This document shows positions 32,218 through 42,995 of a stretch of DNA of 64,000 nt, in pieces. Position numbers and translations under genes: made by a program. The notes below the pieces were generated by a model. That model was not told where the DNA came from, searched no databases, and saw only the letters and a list, made by a program, of their open reading frames with translations. Each line of letters opens with the position of its first letter. The stretch's first letter is position 1. Location of the stretch: positions 7,864,718-7,928,717 of the forward strand of contig JASSKH010000003.1 of the NCBI GenBank assembly GCA_031763025.1, in the 5' to 3' direction. The stretch comes from Macrocystis pyrifera (lineage: Eukaryota; Sar; Phaeophyceae; Laminariales; Laminariaceae).

Positions 32218-32837
32218 GGAGTGATACCTTCTTGCTGCTGCGTGTGCTTACTCGTGCAAGTAGAGTTGGGTCGTACGTGGTGTGTCAAGCACGGACACCC
32301 ACGATTCACGAGTCTTTTTTAGGCAGCAGCGGCAGAGCAGCAATGCTCAATCGGGATGTCCGTCCGCGGAGAAAGGCGCCACCACAAGCCGAACTACGGC
32401 ACAGTCTAACTGCGCCGGTAGCAGGAGGGAGACAGAGTGTCGACGAGCGCGGAAGAGGCGGGTTGCACTCACCCTGCATGTGAATTTTTATCTTCGATAT
32501 CAGAACCGCAAGTAGTACGAGGAGCATTTTGTTTTCGGGACAGGGGAGAAGGAGAACCTACTAGAAGGGAGTGGCAACGAGAGCGCGTGCGAAGGACCGG
32601 GCCGATTGGGCTAGGGCAATGAGGCGGCCATGGAGAACGGCAGCAGGACGGCACACGGAGACCCACGACCGGCGCGCACACCATCACGAGAGCAGCAGTC
32701 ATCGGTTTTTTTTCTGATTTTTTTTTTTTTACGAGGCAGCAGTATGTACCTGTTATTTACGTCGCCGGTCTTTGAAGTGTTGGCGAGTTGTATACCCTTC
32801 ATGGGGAATGCCCCTCGCAATTGTCAGGGACGTGGTA
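32218..32837. other. Unassigned sequence
   Basis: Nothing supportable; frames on both strands overlap. Confidence 0.35.
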
Positions 32838-33165
32838 TCGTAGCTGTGCTGCACCTTTTGTCAGACAGTCAGTGCGGGAAGATATGGCGTTCGTAAACAT
32901 TTGTATAGTGGTTGTTGGTTCGATTGCTCTTTTTGCACTGCATGTTCGCGAGTCGTCACTCTGACAGTACCCCACGCAGCAGGCGTGTTCCTTTAAGTGT
33001 TAACGACTACCGTGCGTTTCGTACCGTGCAGGCAGCACTCCAGGCAGCAACCGCTGTAGTCAGCAGCTACGAGTTGGTTATTTATGGGAGCGGCAGGAAC
33101 TCTATGCTGTAGTTGAGTGGATACCCGCGGCCATGTTACTGTACTTCAGTTTGCACACTGCCTTG
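32838..33165 (+). repeat. Duplicated segment R7, copy 1
   Basis: About 330 bp matching 34139-34500: GCTGCACCTTTTGTCAGACA, TTAACGACTACCGTGCGTTT, GGCAGCACTCCAGGCAGCAA, CTCTATGCTGTAG-TGAGTGG. Confidence 0.85.
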
Positions 33166-33489
33166 TGAGGGCCACTCTTAACGAACAAAAAAAAAACACG
33201 ATTCATGAAGCCATTTTTTTAGCTTTTCCCTAAAAAAACAAAAGCACGATTCGTGACATTTGTTGTGTCTCAAAATACGCCTGATCAAGGCACTACGCAA
33301 CCCACGCGCACCAACGGTGTCCGAAGGTCGGTATAGGAGCATGGCAGATTCTGCTTCGTACGCCGCTTGTGGACAACGGGCGGCTACCCAAAGACACCGC
33401 TGGGCGCGGGCTAACGAGGAGGTTGTGGACTCGAAATTTCGAAGAGGAGGAGCCACAGCAGGAAGAAAAAACGGGAAAATGACCTGAGG

Positions 33490-33680
33490 ATGTCACCGGC
33501 CAGGCCGGGCAGACGCCCTGCGAGATGGAATCTCGCGAACCGGGCTTGGCCGACGGTCGGTGAAATTGGAATCTCGCGGGCTGGGTCAGGCTTCGGCCCG
33601 TGATTCGAATATATCACGGGCTGGGCCAGGCACGGACGGCTCAGCCCGGCCTGGCCGTGCCCCACTCGCGAGAGTTGGAT
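33490..33680. repeat. CGGGCT/ATCTCGCG repeat block
   Basis: Several copies of GAATCTCGCGGGCTGGG and ATCACGGGCTGGGCC, related to the 10.8-12.3 kb repeats. Confidence 0.7.
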
Positions 33681-33864
33681 TCACCTCCAAAAATCGTTGG
33701 GTTTAAAATATCGGAAATTTTACTGTATTTGAAAATATCACGAAACGAGACGTTTTTCGGCTTTTTTCGTTAGAACTGAAATGTCACGGATCGTGATCTT
33801 TGGCACATACGAAAAAGCCACGAATCGTGATTTTTTTTTCTGTTTGTTAAGAACGGCCCTGATT

Positions 33865-34000
33865 TCATTTGTGTGCGCCTTCCTCGTCTCTTATTTTGAG
33901 GAGGTGGGAAGCGTCGTCGTGCTTCCCGGCCGAACTTTGTGTTGGTATGTTTTTTCGGATCTTCCTAGTACGGGGGACTATAGTAAATAGGACCTACGAT
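33865..34000 (+). repeat. R7-linked segment, copy 1
   Basis: TTTGTGTGCGCCTTCCTCGT through CGGATCTTCCTA matches 34508-34620. The R7 block, this block and a MITE thus form a larger diverged duplication. Confidence 0.75.
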
Positions 34001-34062
34001 ACACACAAAGACCTATATGTTTACCTTAGTAACAATAGTTGGTCCTATTTACTGCGTTCACC
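33967..34062. mobile_element. MITE family A (right end eroded)
   Basis: TACGGGGGACTATAGTAAAT at the left and TTGGTCCTATTTACTG at the right. Confidence 0.75.
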
Positions 34063-34138
34063 TCTTTGTGTGACCTCAGACTCCTTGATTAGAGAGCTTT
34101 TAATAGTAGGGTCAGAACAACAACAAACGAATCACTCG

Positions 34139-34500
34139 CACATGCATGCAGATATCATAGCTGCGCTGCACCTTTTGTCAGACACTCCAGATTCCGGGAA
34201 GACATGGGGATCGTTAATACTTTGTATGATGGTTTTTGGTGCGATGGCTCTTTTCTCACTGCATGTATGTGCGCGGGTTGTCACTCCGACAGCACCCCAG
34301 ACAGCACAGCAGGAAGGGGCGTTCCTCTCTGTGTTAACGACTATCATACCGTGCGTTTCATACGGTGCAGGCAGTACTCCAGACAGCAACCGCTCGCTGT
34401 AGTCAGAAGTAGCCACGAGTAACTCTTGGCTAGTTGTGCGGACGGGAGGAGCTCTATGCTGTAGGTGAGTGGATACCAACTGCCATTTGAGTTCAGTTTG
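34139..34500 (+). repeat. Duplicated segment R7, copy 2
   Basis: See 32838-33165. The open frames here (up to 177 codons) differ in frame between the two copies, so I do not call a gene. Confidence 0.85.
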
Positions 34501-34620
34501 CGCATTGATTTCATTTTGTGTGCGCGTTCTTCGTCTCGTGTATTTTTGTTGGGAGGCGAAGGTTGTGCTTCCTATTGATAGCCGAATGTCGATTTTGTTA
34601 CGGGTTTTCGGATCTTCCTA

Positions 34621-34831
34621 TTACGGGGGTCCATAGTTAATAGGACCTATGGTATACATAAAACCTATATATTTACCTATTTTTACTATTACGGGCGTCC
34701 ATAGTTGATAGGACATATGGTATAGATAAAAACATATATATTTACCTATTTTTACTAACAACATTTGGCCCTAATAACTATGGTCCCCCGCAATAACAAT
34801 ATTTGGTCCTATTTACTAGGGTCCCCCGTTA
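34621..34831. mobile_element. MITE family A, outer copy split by an inner copy
   Basis: The left half is 34621-34688 and the right half resumes at 34796 (ACAATATTTGG...CCCCCGTTA). The normal core TTTTTACTAACAATATTTGG is interrupted exactly at its TA. Confidence 0.9.
34689..34793. mobile_element. MITE family A, inner copy
   Basis: 105 bp, TTACGGGCGTCC...GGTCCCCCGCAA, with TA on both sides (34687-34688, 34794-34795). Inserted into another family-A MITE. Confidence 0.9.
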
Positions 34832-34877
34832 CAGGGCTCCAGCACCTTTGCGTGACCACGGGCACACCCTGTTGTTT

Positions 34878-35000
34878 TCTTCACATTAAACCGTTTTTTC
34901 TACCCGCCGACATCCAGCACAACCAGTGTCCGTCCCGATTCTTCAATCCTAGAGAGATACAAGTTCTGTGGACACAAAGCTACGCCACAGAGATACTACT
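34878..35000 (+). repeat. T-repeat (terminal repeat of RT elements), solo copy
   Basis: TTCTTCACATTAAACCG, TCGACATCCAGCACAACCAG-like, TGTCCGTGCCGATTCTTCAA, CTAGAGAGATACAAGTTCTG, GTCACAAAGCTACGCCACAG. The first of three tandem T copies left of the intact RT, joined by (TTG)n runs. Confidence 0.85.
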
Positions 35001-35021
35001 GTTGTTGTTGTTGTTGTTGTT

Positions 35022-35147
35022 GTTGTTTTCTTCACATTAAACCGTTATTTCTACCCGTCGACATCCAGCACAACCAGTGTCCGTGCCGATTCTTCAATCC
35101 TAGAGAGATACAAGTTCTGTGGTCACAAAGCTACGACACAGAGATAC
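35022..35147 (+). repeat. T-repeat, second tandem copy
   Basis: A complete unit between (TTG)n tracts. Confidence 0.85.
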
Positions 35148-37029
35148 ATACTGTTGTTGTTGTTTTCTTCACATTAAACCGTTCTTTCTACCCGTCGACG
35201 TTGGACCAGATGGTCTCCCGGTCGACGTACTGAAACTTGACCACCCCGCTTTCGTGCAGTATTTTCACAGTATCCTTGTTAACGTTTGGGTAACGGGAGA
35301 AGTCCCCCAGCAATGGAAAGATGCGATCATAAAAACCCTTCATAAAAAGAAGGATAGAACTGATTGCAACAACTACAGAGGTATTTCGCTTGTTGCTCAC
35401 GCAGGCAAGGTGTTGCTGAAAATCGTTGCGTCCCGTCTAAGCAGCTACTGCGAGACCGAGCATATACTCCCTGAAGAACAGTGCGGCTTCCGCCCCGCAC
35501 GGTCAACAGTCGATATGCTGTTTGTCGTGCGCCGGTTGCAGCAGCTCGGGCGGCAGAAGAAAATCCCCCTGTACATGTGCTTCATCGACTTGCAGAAAGC
35601 GTACGACTCTGTCGACCGAGAACTGTTGTGGGAGGTACTCACACGCCTTGGTGTACCAACCAAGATGCTCACAATCATTCGCAATTTTCACGAAGGCATG
35701 CGGGCTCGCGTGCGTGCGGATGACGGTGAACACTCGGACTGGTTCAATGTAACCCAGGGGCTGCGGCAAGGCTGCGTACTATCGCCGTTACTGTTCAACG
35801 TGTTATTCGCCGCTGCGATACACATCGTGCTGGTACGCCTCAGCAAAGACGAATGCATCGTAAGGGATTTGGTTCATCTCGAAGAGGGCAGGGTTGTCGG
35901 AAAAGAGGAACCGTTGGCATGCGTGCAAAGGGCTGTGTGGGGCATGTTGTATGCAGACGACGCAGGAATAGTCTCGAAGTCGGCGGAAGGCCTTGCAAGA
36001 ATGATGACAGTCATCGTGACTGTCTTCGAAGCAGCAGGTCTCACGGTATCCGAGAAGAAGACAGATACGATGCTCCTACGAACACCGGATCAGACGTTTA
36101 CCACCTCACCGCTCGCGATCGAAGCTGCAGGCCAAAAGTATAAACAGACGACCCAGTTTTTATACCTAGGAGGCATTATCCACGAGAACGCTGACCTCTC
36201 CTTCGAAATCGAGCGACGAATCCGTCTGATGCGGGCATGCCTCAAACGGTATGGTCCGGAACTGTACGATAGGACGAACGCACCGCTTAGTCTGAAAGTC
36301 CGGATGCTGAAGGCCGAGGTGATTGAGACCTTGCTGTACGGTTGCGTGACGTGGACCCTCAATGCGGACCACTTCGCCAAGCTTCGATCAGCCCACCACG
36401 AAGTCCTTCTGCGAGTCATTGGTTTCCAGCGTCGACTACGCACCGACCACACCACCCTCTCGTACGCGAAGGCGCTCAGGATAACACGATGCGAAAGTAT
36501 TGAAACGACCATCCGTAAACGGCGACTCTTCTTTGCGGGGGCTGTGGTGCGGCAACACGAGGGGCGATTGCCCAGTCGGTTGATGTTCGGGACGATCGCT
36601 GGTGGGGGGAGCCCGAAACCAGGCGGGCAGCCCAAGACTTGGCCCAGGGCCATTGCTGAGGACCTTAGAGTGTTCAAAGCCACAGAGGGATCAACGGAAG
36701 ACTCCCCCTTAGTCTTTGGAGTTGGGACCACACTGTGGCCCACTGCAGCAAAACAGACGGGAAAGTGGTACCGGGGAATCCTCGAAGCAGCTGAACAGTT
36801 CATGGGCAGGTGGCACGAGGTTGAGGCAAAGCTGAGTAGACAGCGCCGTGCATCCGCTGCAGGTAGTGTTAGAGGGAATGGGGGGAGGGGTAACAGCAGG
36901 AGGGGTAGAGGGAACACCGTACAAGTGTATGGGGGCAGGGGGGGGAACAGGAGGAGTAGAAGGGAAACCGCGGTAGAAGAGAGTAGCAGAGAGACCGCAG
37001 ATAGGGTAGCAAGGTACCAGGCCGACTAA
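35119..37029 (+). CDS. Reverse transcriptase of a non-LTR-type element (open frame)
   Basis: A 636-codon open frame. The first ~28 codons are T-repeat sequence, so the native start is unknown. RT motifs run in order: [45 protein letters not shown] (155-167); [16 protein letters not shown] (about 212-227); YADD in [11 protein letters not shown] (278-281); [13 protein letters not shown]; then a long thumb/C-terminal region with [16 protein letters not shown]. The C-terminus is Arg/Gly-rich ([26 protein letters not shown]) and ends [10 protein letters not shown]. Catalytic Asp residues are intact. It copies element RNA into DNA. No endonuclease, integrase or RNase H is recognised. Other copies are broken. 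Confidence 0.85.
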   Translation: MVTKLRHRDTYCCCCFLHIKPFFLPVDVGPDGLPVDVLKLDHPAFVQYFHSILVNVWVTGEVPQQWKDAIIKTLHKKKDRTDCNNYRGISLVAHAGKVLLKIVASRLSSYCETEHILPEEQCGFRPARSTVDMLFVVRRLQQLGRQKKIPLYMCFIDLQKAYDSVDRELLWEVLTRLGVPTKMLTIIRNFHEGMRARVRADDGEHSDWFNVTQGLRQGCVLSPLLFNVLFAAAIHIVLVRLSKDECIVRDLVHLEEGRVVGKEEPLACVQRAVWGMLYADDAGIVSKSAEGLARMMTVIVTVFEAAGLTVSEKKTDTMLLRTPDQTFTTSPLAIEAAGQKYKQTTQFLYLGGIIHENADLSFEIERRIRLMRACLKRYGPELYDRTNAPLSLKVRMLKAEVIETLLYGCVTWTLNADHFAKLRSAHHEVLLRVIGFQRRLRTDHTTLSYAKALRITRCESIETTIRKRRLFFAGAVVRQHEGRLPSRLMFGTIAGGGSPKPGGQPKTWPRAIAEDLRVFKATEGSTEDSPLVFGVGTTLWPTAAKQTGKWYRGILEAAEQFMGRWHEVEAKLSRQRRASAAGSVRGNGGRGNSRRGRGNTVQVYGGRGGNRRSRRETAVEESSRETADRVARYQAD

Positions 37030-37612
37030 TAGGTTGGACTTTTCTTTGCTACTCGTACCGCCAACTGCTGCGGCCGTTCGGTATGCATTTTGATTTTTTT
37101 CCCTTCTTATCCTTATGAAAGAAGTACTACATAGTGGGTGGGTGACGAGCGTATTTTGGCCCACTCACTATTGCTCTTTTTACTTAGTTAAGTGTTCACC
37201 GGGATGCATAGTCCCCTTTTTCCTTCTCGTATCTTTCCCCTTGCACGTCCCTTTTGGCTCATGCTCGGGGTAAGTATGTATGTGTCTGAGCTTTGGCTTC
37301 CCATTTTATTTATTTATTTGGGATTCTTCTCCTTTTCTTTTTCTTTTTCTTGTTCTTTTTCGGTTTGGTTTTTTCGTTGCTTCTCTTTCTTTATGGTGTA
37401 TTTTGGTTGCTGGCGTGTGTATGTATGTTGTGTCGGCCGCACCTAGTGCGAAGGCATGGTATTACGTAGGCTATTAATGCATTACGGTGTGTTATCTCTG
37501 TGTCGTAGTCTGTGACCACAGAGCTCGTATCTTTCTAGGGTGAAGAATCAGCACGGACACTGGGCTTGCTGGATGTCGACGAGTAGAAGAACGGTTTAAT
37601 GTGAAGAACACA
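35160..37612 (+). mobile_element. RT element E1 with T-repeats inverted at its two ends
   Basis: Left: a T-repeat truncated after CTACCCGTCGAC (35160-35206), fused directly to RT coding sequence. Right: after the RT stop, a 3' region (37030-37529; T-rich, with CGGCCGCACCTAGTGCGAAG), then a T-repeat in the opposite orientation (37530-37612, ending GTGAAGAACACACAC). T-repeats facing each other around an RT are also seen at 59333-61124. No endonuclease or ORF1 is present. Confidence 0.65.
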
Positions 37613-38575
37613 CACACACACATCCAGCACAACCAGTGTCCGTGCCGATTCTTCAATCTTAGAGAGAGATATAAGTTCTGTGGTCACAAAGCTACGGCAC
37701 AGAGATACTACGTTGCCACGTACCAGGTATGCCATGTCATCATACTGCATACGACAGGCACGACGTACACATTCCATGACCTAGAGAAACGAAACGAAAC
37801 GAAGAGAAGAAAAAACAAAAACAAAAAAGACAATTCGAAAGAGAAAAAGAAACAAGAAAAATTATAAGAAACAAACCATCGTGCCCCCCCCGCAGGGGAT
37901 CTGGCACACACTTGAAAACAACGAGCTGGAAAAAAAGGGAAAATAAGAAAAACACCACTAGTCGTCAACAGAGTAAGACTGAGAACCAAGGGAAAATAAC
38001 AGGCAAATCAAACAAAGCACAAAGCATCCTCCAGGTAGCGGCAGCAGTTTATGGCACGAGTAGCACAGCCAGGATATCCCTGCTAGTCCGCCTGGTACTT
38101 TGCTACCCTGTCTGCCGCCTCCGTCCAGCGTTCGTCAACTATGCCCGGCCCCTCGGCGTCGTAAGGCTTATCAATCGGGGAAAGGAAAGAAGAGAAAGAA
38201 ATAAAACGAAAATCACATAGGGTCAGAGCAAAAAGAAGAAAATAAAATGAAATAAAAACAAACAAAAACACAAGGAAGACAACGGAAGACCACGTTCGAA
38301 CCAGCCGCACCAGTTGGTGGCACGAGTAGTATAGGCATGTTCTACTTCCTAGTCTGCGCTACTCTATCTGACATCTCCTTCCTACTTTCGTCCACTGGAA
38401 TTTCCCTTCTACTCCTCTTCCCCCCCCTCTCCGCATTCCCTTGATCGGGTTTCTGCCGCTTCTCTTGTTGCCCCCCCTCCCCCCATTCCCTTGGACACCA
38501 CCCACGGCCGATGCGCGGCGCTGCCTACTCAGCTCAGCCCCAGCCTCGTGCCACCTCACCATGAACAGTTCGGCT
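37613..38575 (-). mobile_element. RT element, subfamily B, truncated (3' region plus RT C-terminus)
   Basis: On plus it begins with a T-repeat lacking its first ~35 bp (37613-37712), head to head with the E1 terminal repeat. A subfamily-B 3' region follows (GCCATGTCATCATACTGC, GAAACGAAACGAAG). The last ~60 RT codons on the minus strand ([20 protein letters not shown], 38562-38359) close it. The 5' part is missing. TACCAGGTA at 37721 is absent at the matching place at 41841. Confidence 0.75.
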
Positions 38576-38698
38576 CTATATAATATTCGCCTGCAGATAT
38601 ATTCCTACGTGTATACATACAACCATATCATATTTGGCTTCAGGTATGTCTGGTATCTGCAAAGAGATGCAAAGAGCTGTGTGCAACCATACACGGAT

Positions 38699-39010
38699 CC
38701 GCATGTGTGTGTGTGTTCTTCACATTAAACCGTTCTTCTACTCGTCGACATCCAGCAAGCCCAGTGTCCGTGCTGATTCTTCACCCTAGAGAGATACGAG
38801 CTCTGTGGTCACAGACTACGACACAGAGATAACACACCGTAATGCATTAATAGCCTAGTAATACCATGCCTTCGGACTAGGTGCGGCCGACACAACATAC
38901 GTACATACATACGCCAGCAACCAAAATACACCATAAAGAAAGAGAAGCAACGGAGAAACCAAACCGAAAAAGAAGAAGAAAAAGAAAGGAGAAGAATCCT
39001 ACCATGATAC
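38699..39010 (-). mobile_element. RT element, subfamily A, 3' end only
   Basis: T-repeat (38699-38830) then the A-type 3' region (GATAACACACCGTAATGCAT, GTGCGGCCGACACAAC), truncated at about 39005. It shows the unoccupied sequence GGACTAGGTGCGG, which is split by a MITE at 43227. Confidence 0.8.
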
Positions 39011-39021
39011 ATACCTCGTAC

Positions 39022-39150
39022 AGCAGTTGTTGTTGTTTTCTTCACATTAAACCGTTCTTTCTACCCGTCGACATCCAGCACAACCAGTGTCCGTGCCGAT
39101 TCTTCAATCCTAGAGAGATACAAGTTCTGTGGTCACAAAGCTACGCCACT
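39022..39150 (+). repeat. T-repeat, solo copy
   Basis: A near-complete T unit preceded by (TTG)n, ending where SINE S2 begins. Confidence 0.85.
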
Positions 39151-39166
39151 GATATATATATATATA

Positions 39167-39492
39167 TTTTTTTTTTATCCATCACTTTTACTTTCCAGCC
39201 CACACTCGTAGGAGGTTTTACCCTCGACGATCTTCTGGACAAGCCGTGGTCACAGGTGTCGTCCCTTCTCCCCCCCGGTACGTGCCTTTATTTTTTGTCG
39301 CGCATAGGGTTCAGCATTCCCACTGCTCGTCGATTTTCATCGAATGTACAGCTAACTCACGCTCTCGCGCTTTCTGCTAATCAATTTTATGCAAGAAAAA
39401 GTCCCTATGAGCATGCACTCGGTGAGACTCGAACTCACGAAATTGATCTTGATCGGCTCGCGGACCACCTACCAAGCCACCAGGGACGCCGG
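39167..39492 (-). mobile_element. tRNA-derived SINE, copy S2
   Basis: T-run (A tail on minus), then the shared body and tRNA-like head GAGACTCGAACTCACGAAAT ... ACCTACCAAGCCACCAGGG. Confidence 0.9.
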
Positions 39493-41092
39493 CTACCACG
39501 TAATTAAATGCCTTCTTAATTAGTTGGAAGTGGTACGGGGTGGTATTGTTGTTTTCTTCACATTCAACCGTTCTTTCTATCCGTCGACATCCAGCACACA
39601 CAGTGTCCGTGCCACCTTCGTCCAGCGTTCGTCAACTATGCCCGGCCCCTCGGCGTCAGACAATACGAAACAAGCAAAGCAGGCTCGTCATCCACCCACG
39701 CCACACGACTCCTTCAATAAGGCTTATCAATCGGAGAAAGGAAGAGAAATGAAAATCACATAGGGTCACCGCAAAGAAGACAATAAAATGAAACAAAAAA
39801 TAAACAAAAACAACAGGAAGACAAAGGAAGACCACGTTCGAACCAGCTGCACCAGTTGGTGGTACGAGTAGTATAGGCATGTTCTACTTCTTAGTCTGCC
39901 CGGTACCTGGCTACCCTATCTGCCATCTCCTTCCTACTTTCGTCCACTGCAGTTTCCCTTCTACTCCTCTTCCCCCCCCTCTCCGCATTCCCTTGGTCGG
40001 GTTTTCTGCTACTCCTCTTGTTGCCCCTCCTCCCCCCATTCCCTTGGACACCACCCACGGCGGATGCGCGGCGCTGCCTACTCAGCTCAGCCTCAGCCTC
40101 GTGCCACCTCACCATGAACCGTTCGGCTGCTTCCAGGATCCCCCGGTACCACTTCCCCGCCTTTTTTGCAGCAGTGGACCACAGTGCGGTCTCAACTCCA
40201 AACACCAAGGGAGCAAGTTCCGTTGACCCTTCGGTGGCTCGGAACTCCCTAAGGTCTTCGACTATGCATCTATGCCAAGTCTTGACCTGTCCGCCAGGTC
40301 TCGGGTTCTCCCCACCAGCAATCGTCCTGAACATTACCCGACTGGGTAATCGATCCTTGCTTTGCCGTGCTACCCCCCCCGCGAAGAAGAGACGCCGTTT
40401 GCGGATGGTCGTTTCGATGCTCTCGCAACGTGTCATCTTGAGGGCCTTCGCGTACGAGAGGGTGGCATGGTCAGTACGAAGTCGGCGCTGGAAGCCAATG
40501 ACTCGCAACAGGACTTGGTGGTGAGCCGTTCGAAGCTTGGCAAAGTGTTTCGCTCTGAGGGTCCATGTCACACACCCGTACAGCAGGGTCTCAATTACCT
40601 CGGCCTTCAGCATTCGGACTTTCAGGCAAAGGGGGGCGGTCGTCCTATCGTACAGCTCCGGGCCGAACCGTTTGAGGCATGCTCGCATGAGACGGATCCG
40701 TCGGTCGATTTCGAGCGAGAGGTCAGCGTTTTCGTGGATAATGCCGCCTAGGTACAAGAACTGGGCCGTCTGTTTATACCTCTGGCCTGCTGCTTCGATA
40801 ACGAGCGGTGGTGCGAGGGTTTTGTGGTCTGGCGTTTGTAGAAGCATAGTCTCTGTCTTCTTTTCCGACACCGTAAGGCCTGCTGCTTCGAAGACATTCA
40901 CGATGACTGTCATCATTTTCGCGAGCCCTTCAGCCGACTTCGAGACAATCCCTGCGTCATCGGCGTACAACATGCCCCATACAGCCCTTCGCACGCACGC
41001 CAACGGCTCCTGCTCCTCCGTTCCGACTACTCCAGCATCACTTAGTTGGACCAAATCCCTTACGATGGCTTCGTCATGGCTAAAGCGTAGTA

Positions 41093-41197
41093 TTACGGGG
41101 GTACATAGTTAATAGGACCTATGGTATACATAAAAACCTATATATTTGCCTTTTTTTACTAACAAAATTTGGTACCGTTAACTATGGACCCCCGTAA
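41093..41197. mobile_element. MITE family A inside RT copy 2
   Basis: 105 bp flanked by TA (41091-41092, 41198-41199). Removing the element and one TA restores a stretch of the same length as the uninterrupted RT at 44990 (GCGTAGTAGTACGACGTG versus GCGTACCAGCACGATGTG). Confidence 0.95.
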
Positions 41198-41404
41198 TAG
41201 TACGACGTGCAACGCAGCAGCGAAAAATACGTTGAACAGTAACGGTGACAGCACACAGCCTTACCGAAGCCCCTGCGTGACATCAAACCATTCCGAGTGC
41301 TCGCCGTCATCCGTACGCACGCGAGCCCGCATGCCATCGTGGAAATTACGGATAATTCTCAGCATCCTGGTTGGTACGCCAAAACGTGTGAGTACTTCCC
41401 ATAA

Positions 41405-41747
41405 GCCGGCGTCCCCGGTGGCGTGGTAGGTGGTCCGCGTGCCTACCAAGATCAATTTCGTGGGTTCAAGTCTCACCGAGTGCATGGTCGTAGGGGCTTT
41501 TTGTTGCATAAAAGAGATTGATTAGCGGAAAGCGCGAGAGCGTGAGTTAGCTACATTCGATGAAAATCGACGAGCAGTGGGAATGCTGAACCCTATGCGC
41601 GATAAAAAATGAAGGCACGTACCGGGGGGGAGAAGGGAAGACACCTGTGACCACGGCTTGTCCAGAAGGTCGTCGAGGGTAAAACCTCTTACGAATTAGG
41701 CTGGAAAGTGAAAGTGATGATGAAAAAATAAATAAATAAATAAATAA
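41405..41747 (+). mobile_element. tRNA-derived SINE, copy S3, inside RT copy 2
   Basis: Head GCCGGCGTCCCCGGTGGCGT, B-box GGTTCAAGTCTCACC, tail (AAAT)n. It splits the RT codons for ELLWEVLTR; target ends are ATAA-like. Confidence 0.95.
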
Positions 41748-41827
41748 CAGCTCTCGGTCGACAGAGTCGTACGCTTTCTGCAGATCGATGAAGCACAAGT
41801 ACAGGGGGATTTTCCTCTGTCTTCCAA

Positions 41828-42440
41828 GCTACGTTGCCACGTATGCAATGTAATCATGTCATCATACTGCGTACGACAGGCACGACATACATATTCCATG
41901 ACCTCGAGATACGAAACGAAACGAAGAGAAAAAACAAAACAAAGACAATTCGAAAGAGAAAAAGAAACAAGAAAAAAGAAACTAATATATATACCTGGTA
42001 TGGTATATAACAAACTATCGTGCCCCCCCCGCAGGGGATCTGGGACACTCGAAAAGAACGAGCTGGAAAAAAAAGGAAAAAGAAGAAAACACCACTACTG
42101 CTGTAGTCGTCAACAGAGTAAGACTAAGAACCAAGGGAAAATAACAGGCAAACCAAACAAAGCACAAAGCATCCTCCAGGTAGCGGCAGCAGTTTATGGT
42201 ACGAGTAGCACAGCCAGGGTCTCCCTGCTGGTCCGCCTGGTACATTGCTACCCTGTCTGCCACCTTCGTCCAGCGTTCGTCAACTATGCCCGGCCCCTCG
42301 GCGTCAGACAATACGAAACAAGCAAAGCAGGCTCGTCATCTACCCACGCGACACGACTCCTTCAATAAGGCTTATCAATCGGAGAAAGGAAGAGAAAGAA
42401 AATAAAATGAAAATCACATACAGGGTCAGCGCAAAAAGAA
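41828..42440 (-). mobile_element. RT element subfamily B, 3' region fragment
   Basis: Starts AAGCTACGTTGCCACGTATG (end of a T-repeat) and continues with the B-type 3' region (GAGTAAGACTAAGAACCAAG, TGCCCGGCCCCTCGGCGTC). Compared with 37713-38170 it has TACTGCTGTA (42096) where the other has TA. Confidence 0.75.
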
Positions 42441-42444
42441 GAAA

Positions 42445-42660
42445 ATAAAAGCCATCGATGGATACTCCCCACAATCTATTGTGGCAGGCAACGCTTGTCG
42501 ATTGTTACGTTCTCAAATATTTTGTCACGGAAAATGTTCATCAATGGGCACGGCTCGCCACCTACTGCAGCTGCTGTAGTCGGCAATGTATGTCGATCGA
42601 CACACGTACAACGTACTCTGCTAAGCACAGCAAGGTATCTATTGTGTGACAACAGCAATA
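42445..42660 (-). repeat. CCATCGATGG / CAATA repeat (copy matching 57590-57780)
   Basis: On minus it shares GTCGACACGTACAACG-like, GGTGGCGAGCCGTGCCC, CAATCGACAAGCG and CCACAATAGATTGTGGGGAG-like strings with 57590-57780. Confidence 0.75.
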
Positions 42661-42662
42661 CA

Positions 42663-42995
42663 ATTTTTTTTTTTTTTTTTTTTTTTTTCATCATCACTTT
42701 TACTTTCCAGCCCACTCGTAGGAGGTTTTACCCTCGACGATCTTCTGGACAAGCCGTGGTCACAGGTGTCGTCCCTTCTCCCCCCCGGTACGTGCCTTTT
42801 ATTTTTGTCGCGCATAGGGTTCAGCATTCCCACTGCTCGTCGATTTTCATCGAATGTAGCCAACTCACGCTTTCGCGCTTTCCGCTTATCAATTTTTTAC
42901 GCAAGAAAAAGTCCCTATGAGCATGTGCACTCGGTGGGACTTGAACCCACGAAATTGATCTTGACAGGCACGCGGACCACCTACCAAGCCACCGT
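42663..42995 (-). mobile_element. tRNA-derived SINE, copy S4
   Basis: 26-base T-run (A tail), shared body, head GGGACTTGAACCCACGAAAT ... ACCTACCAAGCCACCG. Confidence 0.9.

Larger units (their letters stand above)
39547..41825 (-). mobile_element. RT element E4, subfamily B, with MITE and SINE inserted
   Basis: T-repeat fragment (39547-39612), B-type 3' region (39613-39890), then a reverse transcriptase on minus that runs to 41825 ([19 protein letters not shown] region). The RT is interrupted by MITE A at 41093-41197 and by SINE S3 at 41405-41747. Upstream RT sequence is missing. Confidence 0.8.
39891..41825 (-). pseudogene. Reverse transcriptase copy 2 (interrupted)
   Basis: The longest open part is 39891-41054 (387 codons) and includes [19 protein letters not shown]. 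Further upstream on minus, after the MITE, comes [24 protein letters not shown] sequence and [20 protein letters not shown]. After the SINE come [14 protein letters not shown] residues. Two insertions and a missing N-terminus inactivate it. The C-terminus ends RVARYRAD, as in the intact copy. Confidence 0.85.

Noticed and set aside
36090-36917. 275-codon minus-strand frame inside the RT gene, and similar ones at 43835-44686 and 40018-40524
   Set aside because: Antisense shadows of the reverse transcriptase; they recur only because the RT copies are homologous.
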